Positions 24,305-32,984 of a DNA stretch of 35,653 nucleotides are shown here, piece by piece. This DNA comes from Bacteroidales bacterium (GTDB taxonomy: Bacteria > Bacteroidota > Bacteroidia > Bacteroidales > Bacteroidaceae). A program made the position numbers and the translations under genes. How positions within the stretch are numbered: the first letter of the stretch is position 1; the number at the start of each line of letters is the position of its first letter. Where the stretch lies: contig JAGHUS010000080.1 in NCBI GenBank assembly GCA_018064685.1, forward strand, positions 1-35,653, in the 5' to 3' direction. The notes beneath the pieces were generated by a model. It saw only the letters and a program-made list of their open reading frames with translations. It did not search any database and was not told where the DNA came from.

Positions 24305-24340
24305 AAAAGAGCCGAACGCACGATGCGTTCGGCTCTTTTT
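24305..24340. terminator. Bidirectional intrinsic terminator after ddh
   Basis: A perfect 16-bp stem (24305-24320 with 24324-24339) with a 3-nt loop, flanked by an A run on the left and a T run on the right. It can stop ddh transcripts on the plus strand and GH2 transcripts on the minus strand. Confidence 0.92.
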
Positions 24341-24341
24341 T

Positions 24342-24389
24342 CGGTTATGCGGTTATAAGGTTTTTCGGTTAAACGGTTATGCGGTTATA
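24342..24389. repeat. Two 16-bp CGGTTATG direct repeats
   Basis: The 16-mer CGGTTATGCGGTTATA occurs at 24342-24357 and 24374-24389, and itself contains GCGGTTAT-like 8-mers. The second copy abuts the GH2 stop codon. It is probably slippage-prone spacer DNA. Confidence 0.75.
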
Positions 24390-26942
24390 TTACTCCACTT
24401 TCAACGTCAGCTTGGCGCTCTTCAGTCCCTTGGCCGAAGCCTCGATGGTGACGGCGCCTGCACTCTTACTGCTCTGCACGATGGCCGTACACTGTCCCGC
24501 AAACAGATGATGCTGAGGCAGATGGAAGAGGTCGAGGTTGGTGGCGTCACCATTGCCGGCGGCACGGAACGAGCCAGCACCCTTCACCTTGAACTGCACC
24601 AGATCGGTAGCCGTGGGACAGGGATTGCCATCCTTGTCGGCCACGCTCACGGTGACGTATGCCAAGTCTTCGCCATTAGCCTTCAGCACAGCATCGCTGC
24701 CGGCATCCTCCTCGATAGGCAGACGGGCACTCAGCACCAGATGGTCGGGCTTACCAGCCGTGCGCACCACCTTCTCGCCCACCTTCTTGCCCTGCTTGTC
24801 GTAGGCAACGACCTTCAGTTCACCGGGCTCATATTTCACATCCGTCCACATCAGTCGGTAGGGACGCTGCATCCAGAACGCATCACCAGCAGCCTTCAGC
24901 TTCTCCAGTTCGCCGAGTTCGTGCACCTTCTTCTGTCGGCCCATACTCTTACCGTTGATGAAGAGTTCCGCCTCCTCGGCATTGGTGTAGACAAAGACAG
25001 GAGTGACCTCACCCTCGCGACCGGGCCATGTCCAATGAGGCAGCACGTGCAGCGTCTTGGCCTCCTTGTTCCACTCGGCACGATAGAGGTAGTAGCGGTC
25101 CTTGGGCAGTGAGGCAAGGTCGATGATGCCGAACACGCTGGAGTGGCTGGGCCATGCATCGGTGTCGTAGGGCGAAGGCTCGCCAAGATAGTCGAAACCA
25201 GTCCAGACGAACTGACCGAGTTCCCAGTCGTTGCGGTTGGCCAGTTCGAAATCCTCGTCGGGAACATTACTCCACGAACAGGCTTCTACGTCATATCCAT
25301 TCGACTGATTGCCTTCATGCTTCACATGCTTCTTCAGCTGTACGGGGAAATAGTACGTGCCACGGCTGCTCACCGTGCTGGCCGTCTCGCTACCAAGCAC
25401 ATAGCCCTGAGGCAACTTGTCATGACCCTCGTGATAATATTGTGTGCGATAGTTGAAGCCGGGGATGTCGACAGCTGCTGCAAATCCGTTGCGCAGTACC
25501 GTTCCCACCTGATCCATACCACAGGTGCACAGGCGGCTTGGATCCTCGCGGTGGCAGATGCCCTGCAGGAACTCCACCATCTTGTAGCCGTCCTTCTTGC
25601 CCTGTGTAGGCACCTCGTTGCCAATGCTCCACATCACCACACTGGCGTTGTTGCGATAGTGGTGCAGCATGTTCACCATATCCTTCTCGGCCCATTCCTT
25701 CCAGTAGCGGTGGTAGCCGTTCTTGCACTTGGCCACGTCCCATTCGTCGAAGGGCTCGACCATCATCATCATACCCATCTCGTCGCACAGCTCCACCAAC
25801 TCGGGTGTAGGCATGTTGTGACTGGTGCGGATGGCGTTGCAACCCATCGTCTTGAGCATCTCTATCTGGTGGCGGATGGCGCTACGGTTGATGGCCGTAC
25901 CCAACGGACCGAGGTCGTGATGCAGACAGACGCCCTTGAACTTCGTCTCCTTGCCGTTCAGCAGGAAACCGTTATATCCGGGAACGAACTCAACGCTGCG
26001 CACGCCGAAACGTGTCTTGTAGACATCGACGACAGCTCCGTCCACCTTGACTTCCGACACAGCGGTATAGAGCACGGGACGCTCGGGGCTCCACAACTGA
26101 GGATCAGCAAGTTTGATATTCTGCTGAAACTGTACTTCACCTTCCATCAGCCCCATGGGAATGGGGGTGAGCGAAGACACGTTGGTCGTCTGCTTTGCCT
26201 TTGCAGCCCCCGTCTCGTCCACCAGCGTTGTCTCCACGACAACCTTCTTGCCAGCTGCACCAGCCACGCGTCCCTTCAGGCACACCGATGCAAAGTCCTT
26301 GCCAATGTGAGGGGTGGTGACGTAGGTGCCCCAAACTGGAATGTGCACCTCGTTGGTGGTGATGAGATGGACGTTACGATACAGGCCTGCACCGGGATAC
26401 CAGCGCGAACTCTCGGGACGGTTCTCCAAGCGCACGGCCAGCACGTTATCTTTGCCGTCCTTGTTCAGCAAATCGGTGACGTCGACATGGAAAGTATTGT
26501 AGCCGTAGGGCCAGAAGATAGCCTCCTTGCCGTTGACATAGACACGAGCCTCGCTCATGGCACCGTCGAACTGCAATACAACTCTGTCACTTGCACTATT
26601 AACTTTTAACTCTTCACTTTTAACTACCCTTCGGTACCAGCCCACACCCGTCCATGGAAGTCCGCCGGTACGGCCGGTCTTCACGGTGGCATCCTTCTCG
26701 CCGTTCTGCGTCACGGCCACCTTCTGCAGATCATTGCCACCGCCAAACGGACCGTATATGGCCCAGTCGTGAGGCACCACTACCTGCTGCCATTTGGCAT
26801 CGTTGAAGTCGGGAGCCTGTGCCCCCTCGGCATCTCCACGGAAGAAGCGCCAACCGTCGGTCAGCAGTTGTTCACTACGCTGAGCCAAAGCACTTGCAGA
26901 AGTCACCAGGACAGCGATAAGAAGTAGGAAAAATCGTCTCAT
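24390..26942 (-). CDS. Secreted GH2 glycosidase (beta-galactosidase-like)
   Basis: An 850-residue exported GH2 enzyme. It has a signal peptide ending S-A-L-A then Gln21, the N-terminal jelly-roll (about 25-200), an Ig-like domain, a TIM barrel (about 320-600) and C-terminal beta domains of the kind often found in Bacteroidales GH2 enzymes. The acid/base is E443 in S-I-G-N-E-V and the nucleophile E519 in L-G-S-E-T. The substrate could be beta-galactoside, beta-glucuronide or beta-mannoside; the sequence seen does not decide. An odd feature is a 12-residue, AT-rich, in-frame insert at about 106-117 (K-S-E-E-L-K-V-N-S) inside the jelly-roll. It is a lone gene, convergent with ddh, with a -7 box 39 nt upstream. 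Confidence 0.92.
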   Translation of the reverse strand: MRRFFLLLIAVLVTSASALAQRSEQLLTDGWRFFRGDAEGAQAPDFNDAKWQQVVVPHDWAIYGPFGGGNDLQKVAVTQNGEKDATVKTGRTGGLPWTGVGWYRRVVKSEELKVNSASDRVVLQFDGAMSEARVYVNGKEAIFWPYGYNTFHVDVTDLLNKDGKDNVLAVRLENRPESSRWYPGAGLYRNVHLITTNEVHIPVWGTYVTTPHIGKDFASVCLKGRVAGAAGKKVVVETTLVDETGAAKAKQTTNVSSLTPIPMGLMEGEVQFQQNIKLADPQLWSPERPVLYTAVSEVKVDGAVVDVYKTRFGVRSVEFVPGYNGFLLNGKETKFKGVCLHHDLGPLGTAINRSAIRHQIEMLKTMGCNAIRTSHNMPTPELVELCDEMGMMMMVEPFDEWDVAKCKNGYHRYWKEWAEKDMVNMLHHYRNNASVVMWSIGNEVPTQGKKDGYKMVEFLQGICHREDPSRLCTCGMDQVGTVLRNGFAAAVDIPGFNYRTQYYHEGHDKLPQGYVLGSETASTVSSRGTYYFPVQLKKHVKHEGNQSNGYDVEACSWSNVPDEDFELANRNDWELGQFVWTGFDYLGEPSPYDTDAWPSHSSVFGIIDLASLPKDRYYLYRAEWNKEAKTLHVLPHWTWPGREGEVTPVFVYTNAEEAELFINGKSMGRQKKVHELGELEKLKAAGDAFWMQRPYRLMWTDVKYEPGELKVVAYDKQGKKVGEKVVRTAGKPDHLVLSARLPIEEDAGSDAVLKANGEDLAYVTVSVADKDGNPCPTATDLVQFKVKGAGSFRAAGNGDATNLDLFHLPQHHLFAGQCTAIVQSSKSAGAVTIEASAKGLKSAKLTLKVE
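26593..26625. repeat. AT-rich repeat inside the GH2 reading frame
   Basis: On the minus strand GTTAAAAGTGAAGAGTTAAA and its continuation form two near-copies of a GTTAAAAGT(T/G)AA word. They stand out from the GC-rich gene around them and resemble the AT-rich repeats between genes at 1671-1792 and 3194-3260. The insert is translated in frame as about 12 residues. Confidence 0.7.
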
Positions 26943-26980
26943 AGAATTAGTTGGATGATTTGTTAGGATTGATTAGTGCA

Positions 26981-26988
26981 CAAAGATA
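26981..26988 (-). promoter_or_regulatory. -7 element of the GH2 gene
   Basis: TATCTTTG on the minus strand followed by TGC, 38 nt before the GH2 ATG. No clear -33 TTTG is present at the right distance. Confidence 0.5.
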
Positions 26989-27223
26989 GGAATAAAATTC
27001 CTAATCACGCGTACTCTGCCCGTTTTTTTTTGTGCAAACAGCCTGTTTCCTACACTTTACACTGACATTTTGGCTACGGTTTCCTTCTACTCTTTGCTTT
27101 TTTCTCCAATGCAATCCATCCCGGCAGCCCAGAACATCTCCTTACCATCCATCTAGCCATCCCGCTATCCTTTTGACCGACTCCCTATGCGCCAGCGTGA
27201 AAATGCCGCACGAGGATTTGCCA

Positions 27224-27329
27224 ATAAGATTACTATCTTATGCCAATAAGATTACTATCTTATGCCGATAAGATTACTATCTTACAACGATAGGATTACT
27301 ATCTTATTGTGATAAGATTACTATCTTAT
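27224..27329. repeat. Five palindromes at exact 22-bp period
   Basis: Five copies of the 18-bp palindrome ATAAGAT-TACT-ATCTTAT start at 27224, 27246, 27268, 27290 and 27312, always 22 bp apart. Spacers are 4 nt (GCCA, GCCG, AACG, TGTG). Unit 3 has one change in its right arm and unit 4 one in its left arm; the others are perfect. They lie in the long intergenic region between the divergent end of GH2 and the 3' side of the tRNA. Each unit can form a hairpin or bind a symmetric dimeric protein, and the 22-bp phase puts all units on one face of the helix. The rest of 26990-27490 shows no gene. Confidence 0.95.
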
Positions 27330-27490
27330 TGAGTAATCATGCTAGAGGATTCGTCAAATCCCCGTATAGAAAGTTCGGAAATGTTCGAGCAGAATCGAAC
27401 TGAAACCACAGTGGAAACAAAAATTCTGCCCGAAACAGATTTGCCAGCATGGCAATCGGCATGACGACAATAGTGGGCAGAACAAAAAAA

Positions 27491-27509
27491 GGCAACCTCG
27501 TCGGTTGCC
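27491..27509 (-). terminator. Terminator of the tRNA-Met gene
   Basis: A 7-bp GGCAACC/GGTTGCC stem with a 5-nt loop, followed on the minus strand by seven T residues. It lies 8 nt past the tRNA 3' end. Confidence 0.9.
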
Positions 27510-27516
27510 TTCTTTG

Positions 27517-27590
27517 TAGCGGGGCCGGGGATTGAACCCGGGACCTCATGATTATGAATCATGCGCTCTAACCAGCTGAGCTACCCCGCC
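27517..27590 (-). tRNA. tRNA-Met (anticodon CAT), elongator type
   Basis: A 74-nt gene folding into a full cloverleaf. The acceptor stem GGCGGGG pairs with CCCCGCT (G-T closing pair) and the discriminator is A. The 5-bp anticodon stem CATGA/TCATG encloses loop TTCATAA with CAT at 34-36, and the T arm CCGGG-TTCAATC-CCCGG is perfect. CCA is not encoded. It lacks the unpaired 1-72 position and GGG/CCC anticodon stem of initiator tRNA, so it is elongator Met; a lysidine-modified tRNA-Ile with the same CAT anticodon is less likely but cannot be wholly excluded. Confidence 0.95.
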
Positions 27591-27693
27591 ATCATCTCTT
27601 TTGCGGGTGCAAAGGTAGAACATTTTTTTTATTCTTGCAAGAAAAGAAGCAGAAAAATGAAGAAAAAAAATCACTTTTTATGTTTTTGACCTT

Positions 27694-27746
27694 AAATTAT
27701 GAATTGCGAATTATGAATTATGAATTATTTGTCGTACCTTTGCACC
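27694..27746 (+). promoter_or_regulatory. GAATTAT-repeat promoter module of lptF/lptG
   Basis: Tandem 7-mers GAATTAT (three in a row plus a variant) run directly into TACCTTTG (27735-27742) followed by CACC. No TTTG occurs at the usual -33 distance; the repeats occupy it. Nearly the same module precedes rplS at 34956-35009. Confidence 0.65.
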
Positions 27747-27768
27747 GCTTTAAAATACGCACGCGCAC

Positions 27769-29487
27769 ATGAGAATTATAAAAAGGCTAGACATATACCT
27801 GCTGAAAGCTTACCTGCAACTGTTTGCGGGTACGTTTTTCATCTGCCTTTTCATCTTCCTGATGCAGTTCACATGGCGTTACGTCAACGAACTTATCGGC
27901 AAAGGACTCTCCACCGAGGTACTGGCGCAGTTCTTCTGGTACGCCACCCTCACGCTGGTACCCATGTCGCTGCCATTGGCCATTCTACTGGCGGCACTCG
28001 TCAGCTTCGGTAACCTGGGCGAGCGACTCGAGTTGCTTTCCATGAAAGCTGCCGGCATCTCGCTGCTGCGCATCCTCCGTCCCATCTTCATCTTCGTGGC
28101 TCTGCTGGGCGTGGGCAGCTACTTCTTCCAGAACAAAGTCACACCCGAAGCCACCAAGCAACTGGGCGCATTGGTGTGGAGCATGAAGCAGAAGTCGCCC
28201 GAGCTGGAGATTCCCGAAGGCATCTTCTACAACGAGATTCCCGGCTACAACCTGTTCGTCGAGAAGAAGGACGTGGAGACAGGTATGCTGTACGGCATCA
28301 TGATATACAGCATGAACGGCTCGTACGAGGACGCACAGATTGTACTGGCCGACTCGGGCCGACTGCAGAGCACAGCCGACCACATGCACCTGAAGTTGAC
28401 ACTATGGGGAGGCGAGCGCTTCCAGAACCTGACGTCGCAAGGCGGACAGATGATGCGCGCCTCGGTGCCCTACATGCGCGAGACATTCAACAAGGAGGTG
28501 GACATCATCACCTTCGACGATAACTTCAACGTGATGGATGCGTCGCTCTTCTCGAACGATGCAGCCACCAAGGATATCCACTCCATAAGCCGAGGCATAG
28601 ACTCACTGAACCACCGCATCGACAGCGTGGGACACTCCGTCTACGCCTCTACCCTACAGTCGCAGATGAACCGCGACCTGCCTCGCGACTGCGAGGATTC
28701 AGCAAAGATCGTAGCATCGGTAGCCACACAGCAACCCCTCGATTCTGTCATGGCGCACCTCACCAACGCACAGAAGCAGGATGTGTGGCGCAATGCCTCC
28801 AACCGCACCCGACAGTTGCAGAACGACTACGAGTTCCGTGCAGCCACAAGCAGCGAGGACAACGCTTCGCTCAGAAAGCACCACATAGAGTGGCACAAGA
28901 AGTTCACCCTCTCGGTAGCCTGCCTGGTATTCTTCTTCATCGGAGCTCCCTTGGGCGCCATCATCCGCAAGGGCGGACTGGGTATGCCGGTCGTAGTGAG
29001 TGTGCTTATCTTCATCTTCTACTATATCATCAACGTGAGTGGCGAGAAGATGGCAAAGAACGGCGACTGGGACATCACCTTCGGTGTATGGCTGAGCAGT
29101 ATGGTACTGGCTCCCATCGGAGCATTCCTCACCTACAAGTCGAACAAGGATTCAACGATGTTCAACATCGAGGGCTACACCTTACCGCTCAAGAAGCTGT
29201 GGAAGCGCATCACCTCATTCTCGCTGAGACGAAAAAAGGAGGAAGAGAGAATTGAAGAAGCAGATAAGCTAGAAGGGCGAGAGAACGTAGAAAAGCTAGA
29301 GAAGCCAGAAGAACTAGAAGAACTAGGCAATCTAGAAAAGCTAGAAAAACTAGACAAGCTAGAGAATCTAGAAGAGCTAGAAGAGCTAGACAATCTAGAA
29401 AACCCAGAGCACCCCGACCAGCTTGAGAGTACAGCCTCTCCCCAAGACAACGAAAACAACGAAAACAACGAAAACATAGATATATGA
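27769..29487 (+). CDS. LptF/LptG LPS-export permease with repeat tail
   Basis: A YjgP/YjgQ-family inner-membrane protein, part of the LptB2FG complex that extracts LPS from the inner membrane. Residues 1-125 hold three membrane segments, about 130-370 form a periplasmic jelly-roll region, and three more membrane segments follow (about 385-460). This is the LptF/G plan, with the typical L-K-A-Y start and [17 protein letters not shown] block. It cannot be divided into LptF or LptG by eye. At 572 residues it is long: from about 489 it has a charged cytoplasmic tail containing 18 consecutive three-residue units, mostly L-E-x (501-554). The tail is encoded by a 9-bp tandem repeat and followed by an Asn/Glu repeat. 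Its stop overlaps the ribBA start (ATGA). Confidence 0.9.
   Translation: MRIIKRLDIYLLKAYLQLFAGTFFICLFIFLMQFTWRYVNELIGKGLSTEVLAQFFWYATLTLVPMSLPLAILLAALVSFGNLGERLELLSMKAAGISLLRILRPIFIFVALLGVGSYFFQNKVTPEATKQLGALVWSMKQKSPELEIPEGIFYNEIPGYNLFVEKKDVETGMLYGIMIYSMNGSYEDAQIVLADSGRLQSTADHMHLKLTLWGGERFQNLTSQGGQMMRASVPYMRETFNKEVDIITFDDNFNVMDASLFSNDAATKDIHSISRGIDSLNHRIDSVGHSVYASTLQSQMNRDLPRDCEDSAKIVASVATQQPLDSVMAHLTNAQKQDVWRNASNRTRQLQNDYEFRAATSSEDNASLRKHHIEWHKKFTLSVACLVFFFIGAPLGAIIRKGGLGMPVVVSVLIFIFYYIINVSGEKMAKNGDWDITFGVWLSSMVLAPIGAFLTYKSNKDSTMFNIEGYTLPLKKLWKRITSFSLRRKKEEERIEEADKLEGRENVEKLEKPEELEELGNLEKLEKLDKLENLEELEELDNLENPEHPDQLESTASPQDNENNENNENIDI
29269..29476 (+). repeat. 9-bp tandem repeats coding the LptF/G tail
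   Basis: Eighteen 9-nt units of the form CTAGAAnnn (29269-29430) encode L-E-x, with P or V sometimes for L and D or G for E. A second 9-nt repeat, GAAAACAAC, follows at about 29450-29476. Every unit is a multiple of three, so gain or loss of units changes tail length without shifting frame. Confidence 0.9.
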
Positions 29488-30689
29488 ACAATTTGAAACA
29501 TATCGAGGAAGCCATCGAGGACTTCCGACAAGGCAAATTCGTCATCGTGGTGGACGACGAGGACCGCGAGAACGAAGGCGACTTCATCACTGCAGCCGAG
29601 ATGATAACCCCCGAGAAGGTTAATTTCATGCTGCAGGAGGGACGCGGAGTGCTTTGCGCTCCCATCACCATCAGTCGCGCCAAGCAGCTGGAGCTGGCTC
29701 ACCAGGTCGAGGAGAATACCTCTATGCTAGGCACTCCCTTCACCGTGACGGTCGACCTCCTGGAGGGATGCACCACTGGCGTCAGCGCTCACGACCGTGC
29801 CGCCACCATCCGCGCTTTGGCCGACCCCAACACCAAGCCTTCGGCCTTTGGTCGCCCCGGCCACATCAATCCGCTGTATGCCCAGGACAAGGGCGTGCTG
29901 CGCCGTGCCGGTCACACCGAGGCAGCCATCGATCTGGCTCGTCTGGCCGGTCTTAACCCCGCTGCCGCACTCATCGAGATTCTGAATCCCGACGGCACTA
30001 TGGCCCGTATGCCCCAGCTGCACGAGGTAGCCGAGAAGCACGGCATGCGCATCATCACCATCAAGGACCTCATCGCCTATCGCTTGCAGATGGAGTCGCT
30101 GGTGGAGCGTGGCGAAGAGGCCGATCTGCCCACCGACTACGGACACTTCCGCATCATACCCTTCCGCCAGAAATCGAACGGACTGGAGCACATCGCTATC
30201 ATCAAGGGCGAATGGACAGCCGACGAGCCCGTATTGGTGCGCATGCACAGCAGCTGCGCCACGGGCGACATCTTCGGCAGTCAGCGTTGCGACTGCGGCG
30301 AACAGCTGCACCGTGCCATGCAGTTGGTAGAGAAGGAGGGACGCGGTGCCATCGTATACCTGATGCAGGAGGGACGTGGCATCGGACTGATGAACAAGAT
30401 TGCAGCCTATAAGCTGCAGGAGCAGGGCGACGACACCGTGGATGCCAACCTGCACCTTGGTTTCAAGGCCGACGAGCGCGACTACGGTGTGGGTGCACAG
30501 ATTCTGCGCGAGCTGGGCGTAGGCAAGATACGCCTCATCAGCAACAACCCCGTCAAGCGCGTGGGACTGGAAGGCTACGGACTGGAGATTGTGGAGAACG
30601 TGCCCATGGAGATTCAGCCCAACGAGTTCAACGAGCGCTACCTTCGCACAAAGAAAGAGCGCATGGGTCATCTACTGAATTTAAAATAA
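29484..30689 (+). CDS. ribBA: Bifunctional DHBP synthase / GTP cyclohydrolase II
   Basis: A two-domain riboflavin enzyme of 401 residues. The N-terminal RibB half (about 1-205) makes 3,4-dihydroxy-2-butanone-4-P from ribulose-5-P and has [10 protein letters not shown] (24-33) and [12 protein letters not shown]. The C-terminal RibA half opens GTP and has the zinc cysteines C258, C269 and C271 in [14 protein letters not shown] and then M-Q-E-G-R-G-I-G-L. All key motifs are intact, so both activities are expected. Translation is coupled to lptF/G by a 4-nt overlap; aspC follows 14 nt later. I see no FMN riboswitch in front, as the gene lies inside an operon. Confidence 0.96.
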   Translation: MNNLKHIEEAIEDFRQGKFVIVVDDEDRENEGDFITAAEMITPEKVNFMLQEGRGVLCAPITISRAKQLELAHQVEENTSMLGTPFTVTVDLLEGCTTGVSAHDRAATIRALADPNTKPSAFGRPGHINPLYAQDKGVLRRAGHTEAAIDLARLAGLNPAAALIEILNPDGTMARMPQLHEVAEKHGMRIITIKDLIAYRLQMESLVERGEEADLPTDYGHFRIIPFRQKSNGLEHIAIIKGEWTADEPVLVRMHSSCATGDIFGSQRCDCGEQLHRAMQLVEKEGRGAIVYLMQEGRGIGLMNKIAAYKLQEQGDDTVDANLHLGFKADERDYGVGAQILRELGVGKIRLISNNPVKRVGLEGYGLEIVENVPMEIQPNEFNERYLRTKKERMGHLLNLK

Positions 30690-30703
30690 AAACATATATA
30701 ATT

Positions 30704-31897
30704 ATGACAAACTTATCTGAAAGACTGAACCGTCTGGCTCCCAGTGCCACACTGGCCATGAGCCAGCGCAGTAGCGAACTGAAGGCGCAGGGCGTCGACG
30801 TGATTAACCTGAGTGTGGGCGAGCCCGACTTCAACACACCCGACCACATCAAGGCTGCTGCCATCAAGGCTGTCGAGGACAACTGGAGCCGTTACTCTCC
30901 CGTGCCCGGCTATCCCGAACTGAAGCAGGCTATCGTCAACAAACTGAAGAACGAGAATGGACTTGACTACAAGCCCAGCCAGATTCTGTGCAGCAACGGT
31001 GCCAAGCAGAGTGTCTGCAACGCCATCATGGCTCTCATCAATCCCGGCGACGAGGTTATCATCCCCGCTCCCTACTGGGTAAGCTACCCCCAGATGGTGC
31101 TTCTGGCAGAGGGTACTCCTGTGTTCGTAGAGGCCAAGATCGAGGCTGACTTCAAGATCACTCCCGAGCAGCTCGAGGCTACCATCACCGACAAGACACG
31201 CGCCATCATCCTCTGCTCTCCCTCGAACCCCACCGGTTCGGTTTACAGCAAGGCTGAACTCGAGGCCCTGAAGAACGTTCTGCTGAAGCACGAGCGCGTC
31301 ATCGTCATTGCCGACGAGATATACGAGCACATCAACTATGTGGGCGAGCACGCCTCAATGGCTCAGTTCGACGACATCAAGGAGCGTGTTGTCATCATCA
31401 ACGGTGTCAGCAAGGCATACGCCATGACGGGTTGGCGCATCGGTTTCATCGCTGCCCCCGACTGGATTGTGAAGGGCTGCAACAAGCTGCAGGGTCAGTA
31501 CACCAGCGGTCCTTGCTCTGTAAGCCAGAAGGCTGCCGAGGCTGCATTCGCTGGCGACCAGCAGTGCGTCGAGGACATGCGCGTAGCCTTCGAGCGCCGC
31601 AAGAACCTCATCGTGAAGCTCGCCAAGGAGATTCCCGGTCTCGAGGTCAACGATCCTCAGGGTGCCTTCTATCTCTTCCCCAAGTGCAGCAGCTTCTTCG
31701 GCAAGGCTGACGGCGACCGCAAGATCAACAATAGCACCGACCTGGCTATGTACCTGCTCGAGGTTGGCCATGTAGCCACCGTAGGCGGTGACGCTTTCGG
31801 CTCGCCCGAGTGCTTCCGCATGAGCTACGCCACCAGCGACGAGAACATTGTCGAGGCTATGCGTCGCATCAAGGAGACTTTGGCCAAGCTGAAGTAA
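30704..31897 (+). CDS. aspC: Class I aspartate aminotransferase
   Basis: A PLP enzyme of 397 residues interconverting aspartate/2-oxoglutarate with oxaloacetate/glutamate. Motifs: N-L-S-V-G-E-P-D-F-N-T-P near the N-terminus, S-N-P-T-G-S-V-Y, A-D-E-I-Y, the PLP lysine K237 in S-K-A-Y-A-M-T-G-W-R-I-G, and the C-terminal R-M-S-Y-A substrate-binding Arg. This is the Ib subgroup common in Bacteroidetes; exact specificity among aspartate, tyrosine or prephenate cannot be read. It is the last gene of lptF/G-ribBA-aspC and is followed by a long hairpin. Confidence 0.9.
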   Translation: MTNLSERLNRLAPSATLAMSQRSSELKAQGVDVINLSVGEPDFNTPDHIKAAAIKAVEDNWSRYSPVPGYPELKQAIVNKLKNENGLDYKPSQILCSNGAKQSVCNAIMALINPGDEVIIPAPYWVSYPQMVLLAEGTPVFVEAKIEADFKITPEQLEATITDKTRAIILCSPSNPTGSVYSKAELEALKNVLLKHERVIVIADEIYEHINYVGEHASMAQFDDIKERVVIINGVSKAYAMTGWRIGFIAAPDWIVKGCNKLQGQYTSGPCSVSQKAAEAAFAGDQQCVEDMRVAFERRKNLIVKLAKEIPGLEVNDPQGAFYLFPKCSSFFGKADGDRKINNSTDLAMYLLEVGHVATVGGDAFGSPECFRMSYATSDENIVEAMRRIKETLAKLK

Positions 31898-31941
31898 GAA
31901 TCCAGCATCCTCAATACGAGGAGAGCACTTCAATAAACATT

Positions 31942-31985
31942 TCACCCCCGCCTCCCTACAACACAGGTAAGAGAGGCGGGGGTGA
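31942..31985 (+). terminator. GC-rich hairpin after aspC
   Basis: A perfect 13-bp stem (31942-31954 with 31973-31985) with an 18-nt loop, 45 nt after the aspC stop, followed by an AT-rich but not T-pure stretch. It is likely a terminator and lies between convergent aspC and porT. Confidence 0.7.
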
Positions 31986-32031
31986 TATATTTAGGCAATG
32001 CTAGTTGGCATAAACTGATTGGGGAAGTCTC

Positions 32032-32736
32032 TCACTCAAAGTAAATGCTCAGCACAATCATCTTGCTGCGCGACTTGTCCACACCGTTTGTATACTTCAT
32101 CAGCGAACCGTCGATAAGGTCGGGACGGCCTTTCTTCAGGATGTCGGCCAGACCGAAGCAGAACTTCAGTTCGGGAATAAGCTTGAAATAGCGTAGGTAG
32201 ATGTCGCAACCCATGCCGACTTCCAGATAGCAGTCGAAGGGATTGAGGCGATAGGCATTATGCTTGCGAGTGGTGAGGTCGACAGTCGGAGCCACACCCG
32301 CAATCATATAAGGACGGAAGTTATTGTAGCGAGGTGCAGAGAACTTAAGGTCGACAGGCACGGATATCAGCGTGCTCTTCAACGTCTGTGTGGTATCGCG
32401 CCCCGACACCTGTTCGTGCATCCACGCATGCTTCTGTCCAAAATAAAGAGTGGGCGAAACACGCAGTGCAATATTCTGGTGCAACTTGAGTTCGGCAAGC
32501 ACACTCACGTTGAAGCCGGGATTATAGTTATTGATGTCGGCATACCAGCGTTCGCCCGTAGCGGGGTCGACATAGCCATTGTTCACAAACTCCAAATCCT
32601 GCATCTGAAAACCAATGGCAAAACCATAATGCAAGCGCCGATCGTCAAGGTACGGTCGGTTCTGCACCTTGCGTTCCTGAGCCGAAAGCCCGAGCACGCA
32701 AAGCCACATGGAAATAAAAACCAATAGATGCTTCAT
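32032..32736 (-). CDS. porT: PorT-family outer-membrane beta-barrel protein
   Basis: A 234-residue outer-membrane protein. The frame opens at 32802, but the ATG at 32736 begins a clear signal peptide (M-K-H-L-L-V-F-I...L-S-A then Q) and is preferred. Mature sequence: R-P-Y-L-D-D-R-R-L-H-Y-G-F-A-I-G-F-Q-M-Q-D-L, then alternating amphipathic strands (L-R-V-S-P-T-L-Y-F-G-Q, S-V-P-V-D-L-K-F, R-P-Y-M-I-A-G-V). It ends in an aromatic-terminated strand (I-V-L-S-I-Y-F-E). This fits PorT, which in Porphyromonas is needed for type IX secretion. The call is by motif recall; another small barrel family is possible. It is a lone gene. Confidence 0.8.
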   Translation of the reverse strand: MKHLLVFISMWLCVLGLSAQERKVQNRPYLDDRRLHYGFAIGFQMQDLEFVNNGYVDPATGERWYADINNYNPGFNVSVLAELKLHQNIALRVSPTLYFGQKHAWMHEQVSGRDTTQTLKSTLISVPVDLKFSAPRYNNFRPYMIAGVAPTVDLTTRKHNAYRLNPFDCYLEVGMGCDIYLRYFKLIPELKFCFGLADILKKGRPDLIDGSLMKYTNGVDKSRSKMIVLSIYFE

Positions 32737-32843
32737 CCATATTATAAACGTATAAAAGTCGAATTTATTGCACAAATCACTAATTTTGATGACCAACAAC
32801 AAAAAAAAGCGGGAAAAATGATACAGCGTTAACTAAAATTGAT

Positions 32844-32851
32844 TACCTTTG
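32844..32851 (+). promoter_or_regulatory. -7 element of the ferredoxin gene
   Basis: TACCTTTG, a full match to the Bacteroidetes -7 box. No good TTTG lies at the -33 distance. It predicts a leader of about 125 nt before the ATG at 32985. Confidence 0.5.
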
Positions 32852-32984
32852 TCATGCAAAACAAGATTGCGAAGCATTCACGTTCGTCGTAGCACAATGC
32901 ACACAGACCGAAAATGCCACCACCTTCGTCTTGCAGAAAACAGAGAACACATTATTTATTTACTAATTATTAATTTATACAACT

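Noticed and set aside
26593..26625. Frameshift or pseudogene in the GH2 gene
   Set aside because: The AT-rich insert keeps the frame and the protein continues with both catalytic glutamates intact.
27224..27329. CRISPR array
   Set aside because: Spacers are only 4 nt long and the repeated unit is itself the palindrome; no cas genes are nearby.
27517..27590. tRNA-Ile with lysidine-modified CAT anticodon
   Set aside because: The overall stem sequences fit elongator tRNA-Met better, but this was judged by recall and not by a model.
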